Shown piece after piece: positions 42,548 through 51,575 of a stretch of DNA of 64,000 bases. Source of the stretch: Cacconaster sp045642485 (GTDB lineage: Bacteria; Bacteroidota; Bacteroidia; Bacteroidales; UBA932); contig JAZUIV010000012.1 in assembly GCA_045642485.1 (NCBI GenBank), forward strand, positions 1 to 64,000, read 5' to 3'. Below the pieces are notes generated by a model, which was given only the letters and a program-made list of their open reading frames with translations, did no database searches and was not told the origin of the DNA. Made by a program: the position numbers and the translations under genes. Every line of letters begins with the position of its first letter. Position 1 is the first letter of the stretch.

Positions 42548-43740
42548 ATGATTTCGAATTTCCTGAAAGCCTTTGTTATCTTTTCGATTGCGATGTCAAC
42601 CTGCTCGAAGGTGTGGGTTGCCATAAGGGCGAATCTTACGAGGGTGGATTCCTTCGGAACGGCGGGGGAGAGGATGGGGCATACGAAGATGCCATCCTCG
42701 AGGAGGTGGCGTGTGAGCGTGAGAACCTTGTCGTTGTCTCCCCTGACAAACAGAGGGATGATGGGAGTCTCGCTGCGTCCGGTGTCGATGCCGTTGGACT
42801 GGAATGCGCTGCGGGCATAGTTTGAGATTTTCCAGAGGTGTTCGATTCTTTCCGGCTCGGAGAGCATTATGTCGATGGCGCAACTTACCGCCGCCACGTT
42901 GGCTGCGGGCATACTGGCGCTGAACATTACCGAACGGCTGGTGTTTTTCAGATAATGAATCAGGGTGTGGTCGGCGGCGATGAACCCTCCGAGGGAGCCG
43001 AACGATTTGGAGAAGGTCCCCATAATGAGGTCAACGTCGTCGGTCAGGCCGAAATGGTCGGCGGTGCCGCGGCCCTGATTGCCGAGAACACCGATTGAAT
43101 GTGCGTCATCGACCATTATGCTGGCATTGTATTTCTTCGAAAGCTCCACCATCCGGTCGAGCTTGACAATATCACCTTCCATAGAGAAGACGCCGTCCGT
43201 AACGATGAGTTTCACGCTGTCAGGCTCGCAGATTTTCAGTTTCTGCTCCAGGGCGTCCATATCGTTGTGAGCATATTTGAGGACACGGCAGAAACTCAGG
43301 CGGCTGCCTTCGATGATGGATGCGTGGTCGAGAGAGTCCAGAAGTATGTAGTCTTCACGGCCTCCCAAATCGGACACGACTCCGAGATTGGTCTGGAAAC
43401 CGGTACTGTAGCAGAGAGCTTCCTCCTTGCCGACGAGTTTGGCAAGCTTTTCCTCAAGTTCGACGTGAACGTCGAGAGTTCCGTTGAGGAACCTTGAACC
43501 TGAGCAGCTTGTCCCGTATTTGTCGGTAGCCTTCTTTGCGGCTTCCTTGAGCCTGGGGTCATTGGAAAGACCCAGATAACTGTTGGAGCCGAACATAAGG
43601 ACATCCTTTCCCTTGATTTTTACAACCGTGCCCTGTTCGGATTCGATTGCCTGATAGTAGGGATAGATGCCGTTGTCAATGAGTCTTTGGGGTTCTGTAT
43701 ATCGGGAGCAAAAATTTTGCAGAGGAGTCATAATTGTCAA
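42544..43740 (-). CDS. spt: Serine palmitoyltransferase
   Basis: The 398-residue protein belongs to the alpha-oxoamine synthase family of PLP enzymes. Landmarks are 'NSYLGLSNDP', 'GSRFLNGTLDVHVELEEKLA', 'LDHASIIEG', 'VDDAHSIGVLGNQGRG' with the PLP-ring Asp and His, and the Schiff-base Lys in 'GTFSKSFGSLGG'. It resembles Bacteroides serine palmitoyltransferase more than the window's other oxoamine synthase (kbl). It condenses serine with an acyl-CoA to start sphingolipid synthesis. A consensus -7 box (TATCTTTG) in the gap to uvrA gives it its own promoter. Confidence 0.85.
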   Translation of the reverse strand: MTIMTPLQNFCSRYTEPQRLIDNGIYPYYQAIESEQGTVVKIKGKDVLMFGSNSYLGLSNDPRLKEAAKKATDKYGTSCSGSRFLNGTLDVHVELEEKLAKLVGKEEALCYSTGFQTNLGVVSDLGGREDYILLDSLDHASIIEGSRLSFCRVLKYAHNDMDALEQKLKICEPDSVKLIVTDGVFSMEGDIVKLDRMVELSKKYNASIMVDDAHSIGVLGNQGRGTADHFGLTDDVDLIMGTFSKSFGSLGGFIAADHTLIHYLKNTSRSVMFSASMPAANVAAVSCAIDIMLSEPERIEHLWKISNYARSAFQSNGIDTGRSETPIIPLFVRGDNDKVLTLTRHLLEDGIFVCPILSPAVPKESTLVRFALMATHTFEQVDIAIEKITKAFRKFEII

Positions 43741-43761
43741 GAGTTTATTTGTTTATGCAGA

Positions 43762-43769
43762 CAAAGATA
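43762..43769 (-). promoter_or_regulatory. spt promoter -7 element
   Basis: The minus strand reads TATCTTTG 21 bases before the spt start, in the 54-base gap after uvrA. It separates the sphingolipid genes from the repair/stringent-response genes in transcription. Confidence 0.55.
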
Positions 43770-43794
43770 TGTAAAAAATGAAAAAAATGTACAG

Positions 43795-46575
43795 TCAGGC
43801 CCCTATTTCTTTCGTAAGTGCCAATCCTGTAGCCGTTCCGGATTTCGCCAATTCTTCCGGAGTGCCCTCAAAGACCACTTCTCCGCCGTCGGGGCCGGAG
43901 TCCGGCCCGAGGTCGATCACCCAGTCCGCCGCGCGTATGATGTCGGTGTTGTGCTCAACGACAATGATGGAGTGTCCTTTGGACAGAAGGGCGTTGAATG
44001 CCGCAAGCAGTTTTCCTGTGTCGTGGAAGTGAAGACCGGTGGTCGGCTCGTCGAATATGAAGAGGATGGACTCGCTCTTTTCGCAGTCGCGGCTCAGGAA
44101 TGAAGCCAGTTTGATTCTCTGGCTTTCCCCTCCGCTGAGGCTGCTGCTGCTCTGCCCGAGGCTGAGGTAGTCCAGACCCACGTCGATGAGGGGTTGCAGT
44201 TTGCCGGCAATCCTTGTGGCGAGGGGGTCTCCGGCTCCGGAGAAGAATTCGAAGGCCTGTTCTACGCTCATTTCGAGAATGTCGGATATGTTGTGCCCTT
44301 GAAATTTAACCTCCAGGATATCATCCTTGAAACGCTTCCCGCCGCAGGACTCGCAGACCATCTCCACATCGGCCATAAACTGCATAGGGATGTGAATCAC
44401 CCCCTCTCCCTGACATTCGGGGCATCTTCCTCCGTCGATGTTGAAGGAGAAATGAGAGTGGCCGTAGCCGTTCATCTTCGCATAGGGCTGCTCGGAGAAG
44501 AGCTTGCGGATGTCATCGTAAATTTTCAGATATGTCACCGGGTTGGAGTGGCTGCTTTTCCCGATTGGGTTCTGGTCGATGTATTCTATGCGGTGAATCT
44601 TGTCGATATCCCCTCCGAGGCTGCTGAAGATACCCGGCTTGCCTCCAAGCTGGTTGATATGCCTGTACAGGGCGGGGTAGAGGATGTCCCCGACAAGTGA
44701 CGACTTGCCGCTTCCGCTCACTCCCGTCACTACGGTCAGGCATCTGAGAGGGAATCTGACGTTGATGTTCTTCAGGTTGTTTTCCCGTGCTCCGATGACT
44801 TCCACAGCGTATTTCCATTTGCGGCGCGCTCCCGGTACGGCCACCTTGCGGCGCCCGCCGAGGTAGTCCAGAGTGAGGGTGGAGACACCTTTTTCAATCC
44901 CCTGGGACGCTACTCCCTGGAAGACCACCTCTCCGCCGTTCCTGCCGGCGTAAGGCCCTATGTCAATCAGTTCGTCAGCCGCATTGATGATATTCCTGTC
45001 GTGCTCCACCACAATCACGGTGTTCCCAAGGTCTCTCAATCTCTTGAGCACGCCTATCAGACGCATCGTATCCCTTTCGTGCAGGCCGATGGACGGCTCG
45101 TCAAGGATATACATCGATCCTGTCAGATTGTTGCCAAGGGTACTTACAAGGCTGATTCTCTGACTTTCTCCTCCGCTGAGGGTGTTTGATGGGCGGTTCA
45201 GGGTGAGGTATCCCAGCCCGACTTCGCAGATATAGCCCAGCCTTGAACGGATCTCCTTAAGCGGACGTTCCGCCACTTTCATCTCGTAGGATGTGAGCTG
45301 CAGGTTGTCGAAGAAGAGGGCCAGATCGCTGACTGGCATTGCCATCAGTTCCGCTATGTTCTTCCCTCCGACCCTTACGTAGAGGGCCTCTTTCCGGAGC
45401 CTGCTTCCACCGCATTGAGGGCAGACGGTCTTGCCGCTGTAACGGCTGAGCATATAGTTGTACTGAATCTTGTAACGCTGTGTTTCAACCCATTTGAAGA
45501 AGGGCGTTATGCCTGTGAAATGTTCGTTCCCTTCCCACAAGAGGCGTTTCTGCTCATCCGTGAGTTCTACATAGGGCTTGTGAATCGGGAAATCGAAGAG
45601 GTGGGCGCTCATTACCAGCTGGTCCTTCAGATTCTGCATCAGGTTGCCTCTCCAGCAGGCTACCGCCCCCTGATATATGCTCAAGGTGGGGTCGGGAATC
45701 ACAAGGCTTTCGTCTATCCCGACAATCTTGCCGTAGCCGCCGCATTCCCTGCAGGCTCCGACGGGACTGTTGAAACTGAAAAGATACTCGTCCGGCTTCT
45801 CGAAGATTATCCCGTCAGCCTCGAACAGGTTGGAAAAGGATTTCAGGGATTGCCCGTCCCATACATAGACATAACCTCCTCCTTTGGTGAAAGCGGTCTG
45901 TGCTGAGTCAAGGGCCTGGCTGACGGTGTCCCCGTCGGAGGATGCCTCTATCCTGTCGCAAAGGAGAAGATGCTCTTCCTCAAACTTTTCGGGGTGTTGC
46001 AGGACTTCGTCGATTCTTGTCACCTTTCCGTTGCGGGAACACAGCCTGCTGAATCCCTCCTCCTTCAGGGAGAGGAGCCGTTCCACCCTGTTCTCCGGCT
46101 CCCATTCTATTCTGGCCGCAAGCAGGGCCATTGTCCCTTCTTTCAGAGAGCAGATGTACGAGGCGACGTCTCCCGGGGTGTCGCAGGTGACCTCTTCCCC
46201 GCTGACGGGGGAGAAGGTCCTCCCTATTCTTGCGAAGAGCAGACGAAGATGGTCATATATCTCCGTGGTGGAACCCACTGAGGAGCGGGGATTTCGTGTG
46301 GAAACCTTCTGGTCGATGGCAATCGCCGGGGGAATGTTGGATATCAGGTCCACATCCGGCCGGCTCATCCGTCCCAGAAACTGCCTGGCAAAGGCGGAAA
46401 GGCTCTCGGCAAATCGGCGTTGGCCCTCGGCGAAAAGTGTCCCGAACGCCAGAGAGGATTTGCCGCTGCCCGATATTCCCGTGATGACCGTCAATTTGCC
46501 AAGTGGGATATCGACATTTATGCCCTTCAGGTTATTTACCCTTGCTCCCTTTATGTGTATCTGTCTGTCCTTCAT
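43795..46575 (-). CDS. uvrA: Excinuclease ABC subunit A
   Basis: The start at 46575 (926 residues) overlaps the rel gene end by 44 bases. Both ABC modules are complete: 'GISGSGKSSLAF' and 'GVSGSGKSSL' Walker A motifs, 'NTLSGGESQR' and 'SSLSGGESQR' signatures, and Walker B 'YILDEPSIGLH' and 'FIFDEPTTGLH'. The second zinc module ('CPECQGEG', 'CESCGGKRF') and the middle one ('CPQCGGSRL') are present. In the first zinc module only the second pair, 'CRECGGYG', is seen; the preceding CxxC pair is replaced. UvrA recognises DNA lesions with UvrB for nucleotide excision repair. A second uvrA elsewhere in the genome is possible. Confidence 0.92.
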   Translation of the reverse strand: MKDRQIHIKGARVNNLKGINVDIPLGKLTVITGISGSGKSSLAFGTLFAEGQRRFAESLSAFARQFLGRMSRPDVDLISNIPPAIAIDQKVSTRNPRSSVGSTTEIYDHLRLLFARIGRTFSPVSGEEVTCDTPGDVASYICSLKEGTMALLAARIEWEPENRVERLLSLKEEGFSRLCSRNGKVTRIDEVLQHPEKFEEEHLLLCDRIEASSDGDTVSQALDSAQTAFTKGGGYVYVWDGQSLKSFSNLFEADGIIFEKPDEYLFSFNSPVGACRECGGYGKIVGIDESLVIPDPTLSIYQGAVACWRGNLMQNLKDQLVMSAHLFDFPIHKPYVELTDEQKRLLWEGNEHFTGITPFFKWVETQRYKIQYNYMLSRYSGKTVCPQCGGSRLRKEALYVRVGGKNIAELMAMPVSDLALFFDNLQLTSYEMKVAERPLKEIRSRLGYICEVGLGYLTLNRPSNTLSGGESQRISLVSTLGNNLTGSMYILDEPSIGLHERDTMRLIGVLKRLRDLGNTVIVVEHDRNIINAADELIDIGPYAGRNGGEVVFQGVASQGIEKGVSTLTLDYLGGRRKVAVPGARRKWKYAVEVIGARENNLKNINVRFPLRCLTVVTGVSGSGKSSLVGDILYPALYRHINQLGGKPGIFSSLGGDIDKIHRIEYIDQNPIGKSSHSNPVTYLKIYDDIRKLFSEQPYAKMNGYGHSHFSFNIDGGRCPECQGEGVIHIPMQFMADVEMVCESCGGKRFKDDILEVKFQGHNISDILEMSVEQAFEFFSGAGDPLATRIAGKLQPLIDVGLDYLSLGQSSSSLSGGESQRIKLASFLSRDCEKSESILFIFDEPTTGLHFHDTGKLLAAFNALLSKGHSIIVVEHNTDIIRAADWVIDLGPDSGPDGGEVVFEGTPEELAKSGTATGLALTKEIGA

Positions 46576-48484
46576 TTGCTTTCTTTTTCCAACCCAGTTC
46601 AACGACCCTGTAGGGGTAGTTGGATTTGAGCCTTGCCGCGTTGGGGCAGTCGGCCCGGTGTATCTTTATTCCGTCCCTTATGGTGAGGAATCCGAAGATT
46701 TCATCTCCGGTTTTCGGATTGCAACATTTCGCGGACTTGAATTCCATCCCTTTCAGGTTTGTCCTGAAGTCAAGGAGGGAGGAGAGGGGAGTCTGTTCAA
46801 TCGGCTTGCCCTCTTTCGAGAGAACCTCCGCCGGGCGACAGGCCTGCCGTTTGTCCGTGATATATTCCTTGACCACTATGGGGTCTGTCTGGCCAGTGCC
46901 GATAGAGCCGAAGAAATCATTGTTGTTCTTGAATTTCAACTTTTTGGTAAGTTCGAACAGTTCGTCGTCCCCGAGTTCCATCTTCCAGTTCTTCAGACGC
47001 CGCAGCAGAATCTCCCTGCCGGCCCTGGCCCTTTTAGCCTCCTCCTCGTTCAGTTTCTGCCTTATTTTGGATCTTGCTTTCGAGGAAACCACGAAATTCA
47101 GCCAGTCGGCACTGGGCTTCTGGTTTTTGCTGCTGATGATTTCAACGATGTCTCCGGTGTGCAACTTCTCCCGTATCGGGACAATCTTGCCGTTAATTCT
47201 GCCTCCGGTGCATTTGAGACCGAGGTTCGAGTGGATTTCGAATGCGAAGTCAAGGACGGTGGCGCCTGCCTTCAGTTGACGGAGGTCACCCGAACGGGTG
47301 AAAACCATCACTTCATTGAAGACAATCGGGGCGAGCTCATACTCCTCCTTGTTGGGATGCTCGATCTGATATCTCACACGCAGAAGCCAGTCGCTGAGCG
47401 CTGCCTTGCTGCTGATGCCCTTGTAGGCCCAATGGGCCGCTCCGCCGTTCTCGGCTATGTCGTCCATCCTCCGGGTTCTTATCTGGACCTCTATGGCTGC
47501 GCCATCGCGGTTTGTAACGGTCGTGTGAAGGGACTCGTACCCGTTTTTCTTCGGAGCGGTTATCCAGTCCCTGAGCCTGTCGGTATCGGGCTTGTACTCC
47601 TCAGTCACAAGGGAATACACTTTCCAGCACAACTCGTTTTCCAACTCTTTCTCGGGAGGGCAGTCTATTATGAAGCGGATTGCGAATACGTCGAAAATCT
47701 CCTCGAACGGCAATCCCTTGGTCTGCATCTTCTTCCAGATGGAGTAGGGGCTTTTGGTGCGGGCCTTCAACTTGTACTTTATCCCCAGATTGTCGAGTTT
47801 TCTCTTCAGGGGTTCAATGAATTCACTGGTCAGCTTGACCCTGTCAGGCTCGCTCTTCTTCAGGCTGTGCTTTATGGAACGGTATGCATCGGGTTCGCTG
47901 TAGCGGAGGAAGATGTCCTCCATCTCGCTCTTCAGGTGGTAGATTCCCAACTGATGGGCTATGGGGATGTACAGCAGCATAGTTTCCATTACCTTGGCTT
48001 TCCTCCTTGGCGCCGTCAGGTTGCTCAGATTGCGCATCATATCGAGCCTGTCGCAGAGTTTCAGCAGGACGGCTCTCGGATCGACCGAGTAGCCCACTAT
48101 CAGTTTGCGGTATTTTTCCGCATCAAGATTTGTCTCCTGCATCGATATGCCGGCTATATTGTTCAGGTCGGATACTATTTCCACCGCCTGTTCAGGGTAC
48201 TGCCGCTTGTATGAAGCCATTATCGGGCTTTTGTTCAGGTCGGAAGCTTTCTCGCAGGTGAATCTCATTGCCTCGTGAAGCATCGTGGCCGTTATGGCCA
48301 CCGCGTCCAGTCCGAGCATATCGTGGGCAATCACAGCGGTGTTTTCCGGGTGTTCGAAAAACGGATGACCGTTCTCTCTCTCCCGGCCTTCAAGCTGGCT
48401 TGCGGCAAAGGCGCAGGCCCTGTTCACCATATCCTGCTCCGCTGCGGGAAAAGTTGAAATTATTTCCTTAAGTCTGTCGTTCAT
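46532..48484 (-). CDS. relA: Rel-family (p)ppGpp synthetase with degenerate hydrolase domain
   Basis: The 650-residue protein has the RelA/SpoT order: HD domain (about 20-170), synthetase (about 220-345), TGS (about 390-450), helical and zinc-finger-like regions with 'KCCNPKTGDEI' and 'HRADCPNA'. In the HD domain the metal-binding HD is His70-Glu71, and the catalytic acidic pair after it (usually 'VEDT') reads 'MRFT', so ppGpp hydrolysis is probably lost. The synthetase motifs 'RTKSPYSIWKKM' and 'PKKNGYESLHTTV' look intact. The usual C-terminal ACT/RRM domain is missing. It overlaps uvrB by four bases upstream. It is a RelA-like alarmone synthetase embedded in a repair operon. Confidence 0.85.
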   Translation of the reverse strand: MNDRLKEIISTFPAAEQDMVNRACAFAASQLEGRERENGHPFFEHPENTAVIAHDMLGLDAVAITATMLHEAMRFTCEKASDLNKSPIMASYKRQYPEQAVEIVSDLNNIAGISMQETNLDAEKYRKLIVGYSVDPRAVLLKLCDRLDMMRNLSNLTAPRRKAKVMETMLLYIPIAHQLGIYHLKSEMEDIFLRYSEPDAYRSIKHSLKKSEPDRVKLTSEFIEPLKRKLDNLGIKYKLKARTKSPYSIWKKMQTKGLPFEEIFDVFAIRFIIDCPPEKELENELCWKVYSLVTEEYKPDTDRLRDWITAPKKNGYESLHTTVTNRDGAAIEVQIRTRRMDDIAENGGAAHWAYKGISSKAALSDWLLRVRYQIEHPNKEEYELAPIVFNEVMVFTRSGDLRQLKAGATVLDFAFEIHSNLGLKCTGGRINGKIVPIREKLHTGDIVEIISSKNQKPSADWLNFVVSSKARSKIRQKLNEEEAKRARAGREILLRRLKNWKMELGDDELFELTKKLKFKNNNDFFGSIGTGQTDPIVVKEYITDKRQACRPAEVLSKEGKPIEQTPLSSLLDFRTNLKGMEFKSAKCCNPKTGDEIFGFLTIRDGIKIHRADCPNAARLKSNYPYRVVELGWKKKANEGQTDTHKGSKGK

Positions 48485-50484
48485 CTCTTTTCGGCTATTT
48501 TTTTCAGTGCTCTCATTTCGTCTCTGTGACGCGCTGCCGCCACGAAGTCCAAAGCGGAGGCTGCTTCCTCCATACGGGCTTTGGCCGTATCGATGGCTTT
48601 ACGTAGTTCTGTGTCTGACATTGAGAATATTATAGGGTCTTCTTCAAGTATCTGTTCAGGTGTATGATCCATTCGCGCCGCGTAACTTCCGGCTTCGCAG
48701 AGGGAGTTGACGGATGCTGACGAACCTACCTGATGAGGGACGATGCCGTGCTTCGCATTGTAGGCCATCTGCTTTTCCCGGCGTCTGTCGGTGGCTTCGA
48801 TAGTCTGCCTCATCGAGTCCGTTATGGTATCGGCATACATTATCACTCTTCCGTTCACATTTCGTGCCGCACGTCCCGCCGTCTGGGTCAGACTTCTGCC
48901 TGAGCGGAGGAACCCCTCCTTGTCGGCATCGAGGATTGCCACCAGGGAGACACTGGGAAGGTCGAGTCCTTCCCTCAGCAGATTGACACCGACAAGGACG
49001 TCGAATCTTCCCGCTTTGAAATCCTCCAGAATCTCCACCCTTTCAAGGGTGTCCACGTCGGAGTGAATATAGCGTGTCCGTATCTCCATTCTCGTCAGGT
49101 ATTTTTCCAACTCCTCCGCCATTCTTTTCGTAAGCGTGGTCACCAGCACCCGCTCGTCCTTTTCAATCCTGATTTGAATTTCCTCCAGCAGGTCGTCTAT
49201 CTGATTCTTTATGGGGCGCACGTCAATGGGAGGGTCCAGCAGACCTGTCGGACGTACAACCTGCTCTATTACCTCTCCCGCTGTCTGCTGCAGTTCATAA
49301 TCTCCCGGAGTCGCGCTGACGTACAGCCTCTGGCCCGTGAGGGCGTCGAATTCGTCAAACTTGAGAGGCCTGTTGTCCGCCGCGGCCGGAAGCCGGAATC
49401 CGTACTCTATGAGAGTTTGCTTGCGGCTCCTGTCGCCGCCGTACATCGCGCGTATCTGCGGGATCGTGACGTGGCTTTCGTCAATGAAGGTCAGAAAATC
49501 CTTCGGGAAATAGTCTATCAGGCAGAATGGACGGGTGCCGGCCTTCCTGCCGTCGAAATATCTGGAATAGTTCTCTATGCCCTGGCAGTAGCCGACTTCC
49601 TTTATCATCTCAAGGTCATACTCCACTCTGGATTTCAGACGTTTTGCTTCAAGAAACTTTCCCATTTCCACGAAATGGCCATACTGCTCCATCATATCGT
49701 CCTGAATCTGGTTGACGGCCGCTCTTGTCCTCTCCTTCGAGGTGACGAAATTGTTCGCGGGGTAGATTGAAATTTCGTTGAGGAATTCGATTGTGGCTCC
49801 GTTGAGAGGGTCTATCATCTCGATTGACTCTATTTCGTTGCCGAAGAAAATCACTCTGTAGCCGTAATCGCCGTAGGCCGGGAAGATATCCACATTGTCC
49901 CCCTTGACGCGGAAGGAACCTCTCTTGAACTCGGCCTCGTTCCTGCTGTAGAGAGCGTCCACCAGGCTGTAGAGGAATTTCTGACGGCTCAGTTTCTGCC
50001 CGGTCTCAATCTTCACGGTGGTGCTGTGAAAATCCTCGGGGTTGCCGATTCCGTAGAGGCAGGAGACGGAGGAGACCACGATGATATCCCTTCTTCCGGA
50101 CAGAAGCGAGGAAGTGGCGCTGAGCCTCAATTTCTCTATTTCGTCATTGATGCTCAGGTCCTTTTCGATGTAGGTATCGGTGGTGGGGATGTATGCTTCC
50201 GGTTGGTAGTAATCATAGTAGGAGACGAAATATTCCACCGGGTTGTCCGGGAAGAATGCCTTGAATTCGCTGTAGAGCTGGGCCGCAAGCGTTTTGTTGT
50301 GGCTCAGTATCAGCACCGGTCTCTGCAGCCGCTCAATCACGCTGGCCATTGTGAAAGTCTTTCCAGAGCCGGTAACGCCCATAAGGGTGGTGGCCGGATT
50401 CCCTTCGTTGATTGAAGCGCAAATCCGGTCTATGGCCTCAGGCTGGTCTCCCGAGGCGGAGTAGGGGGCCTTCAGTTTAAACAT
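48481..50484 (-). CDS. uvrB: Excinuclease ABC subunit B
   Basis: I start at 50484 (667 residues). UvrB landmarks are the N-terminal 'GDQPEAI', Walker A 'GVTGSGKT', the beta-hairpin 'SYYDYYQPEAYIP' that inserts into DNA, 'FIDESH', the helicase motif 'QTAGRAARN', and the C-terminal UVR domain 'EAASALDFVAAARHRDEM'. It loads onto damaged DNA with UvrA. Its stop overlaps the rel start and its start overlaps the DUF4293 gene by eight bases, so translation of the group is coupled. Confidence 0.95.
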   Translation of the reverse strand: MFKLKAPYSASGDQPEAIDRICASINEGNPATTLMGVTGSGKTFTMASVIERLQRPVLILSHNKTLAAQLYSEFKAFFPDNPVEYFVSYYDYYQPEAYIPTTDTYIEKDLSINDEIEKLRLSATSSLLSGRRDIIVVSSVSCLYGIGNPEDFHSTTVKIETGQKLSRQKFLYSLVDALYSRNEAEFKRGSFRVKGDNVDIFPAYGDYGYRVIFFGNEIESIEMIDPLNGATIEFLNEISIYPANNFVTSKERTRAAVNQIQDDMMEQYGHFVEMGKFLEAKRLKSRVEYDLEMIKEVGYCQGIENYSRYFDGRKAGTRPFCLIDYFPKDFLTFIDESHVTIPQIRAMYGGDRSRKQTLIEYGFRLPAAADNRPLKFDEFDALTGQRLYVSATPGDYELQQTAGEVIEQVVRPTGLLDPPIDVRPIKNQIDDLLEEIQIRIEKDERVLVTTLTKRMAEELEKYLTRMEIRTRYIHSDVDTLERVEILEDFKAGRFDVLVGVNLLREGLDLPSVSLVAILDADKEGFLRSGRSLTQTAGRAARNVNGRVIMYADTITDSMRQTIEATDRRREKQMAYNAKHGIVPHQVGSSASVNSLCEAGSYAARMDHTPEQILEEDPIIFSMSDTELRKAIDTAKARMEEAASALDFVAAARHRDEMRALKKIAEKR

Positions 50485-50890
50485 TGAAAATGTGACTGGC
50501 CTCATCCTTGATGATCAGGCGGGAACTAATCATATAGAGAATAATGGCAACCAGCGGGAGAATGCTCCACGGTGAGAGAGTGAACCTGTCGTCCTTGTGG
50601 TGGATGATGAAGAACTCGACCAGAATCCATATTTGGAATCCTAACAATATCAAGCTGTTGAGCAGGCACAGACGTATCTGCATCAGCCGTTTGTCATAGT
50701 GGAAGAATGTGACGGCCGCCAGCAGGAAGGTCACGAAAATCATAATCAGGAACTGGCGGTGTTCTATGAATTTAAGACTGAATTTCTCCGATGTGCCGGG
50801 CTCTAAGGTCCAGCAGAAGTCTGTTACGCCCATTGCGGCGATGGCGATTGCGGCGGCAATCAGAAGCCAGGTCTGTAGTTTTTTCCACAT
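50477..50890 (-). CDS. DUF4293 family membrane protein
   Basis: The 137-residue protein has four hydrophobic helices and matches the Bacteroidota DUF4293 family in length and order. Cotranscription with uvrB is common for this family in the phylum as far as I recall. The function is unknown. It lies one base after the lytic transglycosylase gene and overlaps the uvrB start. Confidence 0.75.
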   Translation of the reverse strand: MWKKLQTWLLIAAAIAIAAMGVTDFCWTLEPGTSEKFSLKFIEHRQFLIMIFVTFLLAAVTFFHYDKRLMQIRLCLLNSLILLGFQIWILVEFFIIHHKDDRFTLSPWSILPLVAIILYMISSRLIIKDEASHIFNV

Positions 50891-50891
50891 A

Positions 50892-51575
50892 TCAGTAGCG
50901 GTTCTTTTCCAGTTTTTTGAATGCTTCGTATCTTTCTATTATCCCGGATACGTATTTTCTTGTGGGACCTTCTCCGTCAAACAGTCCTTCAAAGTCTTCC
51001 CATCTGTCAGTGCTGATGCCCTGAGCCGCGGCAGTGCTCCTTATCCTCTGTACCTTGCCGATGCCGCAGTTGTACGAAGCCAGCGCGTATTTCACTGCAT
51101 TCACGGAGTCCATCCCCTCCTTCGTGAATATGTCCATCAGGTGTCTGAGATATCTGGAACCCGCCTCGATGTTGCGGCCCGGGTCCGTAATAAGATCTTC
51201 CGAGCTTAAGGTTCCGGCCGTTTCACGGCTTATCTGCATAAGTCCGTGGTGTTCCCGCCCGATGCTGTCCTCAGGAGGATTGAAGCCGCTTTCCTGATAC
51301 ACTATCGACGCAATCAGCAGCCAGTCGATACCCGATTTGCCGCTGTTGCTGATAATCAGCTCGTCATAACCGTGCCGGAACAAATCGCTGAAAAGTCTTT
51401 TGGCGCGATGTCTCTTTTCCAGATAGGTCTCGGTATTTTCCCCGATAATGCTGACAAAGTGCTTCTCCGAAGACGGCGCGCAGGGGGACCTGTTGTCGGA
51501 CAAGATTCCCATCATTGCCGCAACGACTGTACATACAAGTACTTGAGCGGGGAAGGATGTGGACAGGCGGGACAT
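50892..51575 (-). CDS. Lytic transglycosylase (SLT domain)
   Basis: The start at 51575 shares an A with the previous stop (TAATG) and gives 227 residues with a short hydrophobic signal or anchor. The SLT goose-type lysozyme domain has catalytic Glu in 'IVYQESGFNP', then 'GLMQIS', 'NIEAGSRYLRHL' and 'ALASYNCGIGKV', all hallmark positions. It cleaves peptidoglycan to 1,6-anhydro ends. It resembles the C-terminal half of MltF, without the ligand-binding domain. Confidence 0.85.
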   Translation of the reverse strand: MSRLSTSFPAQVLVCTVVAAMMGILSDNRSPCAPSSEKHFVSIIGENTETYLEKRHRAKRLFSDLFRHGYDELIISNSGKSGIDWLLIASIVYQESGFNPPEDSIGREHHGLMQISRETAGTLSSEDLITDPGRNIEAGSRYLRHLMDIFTKEGMDSVNAVKYALASYNCGIGKVQRIRSTAAAQGISTDRWEDFEGLFDGEGPTRKYVSGIIERYEAFKKLEKNRY

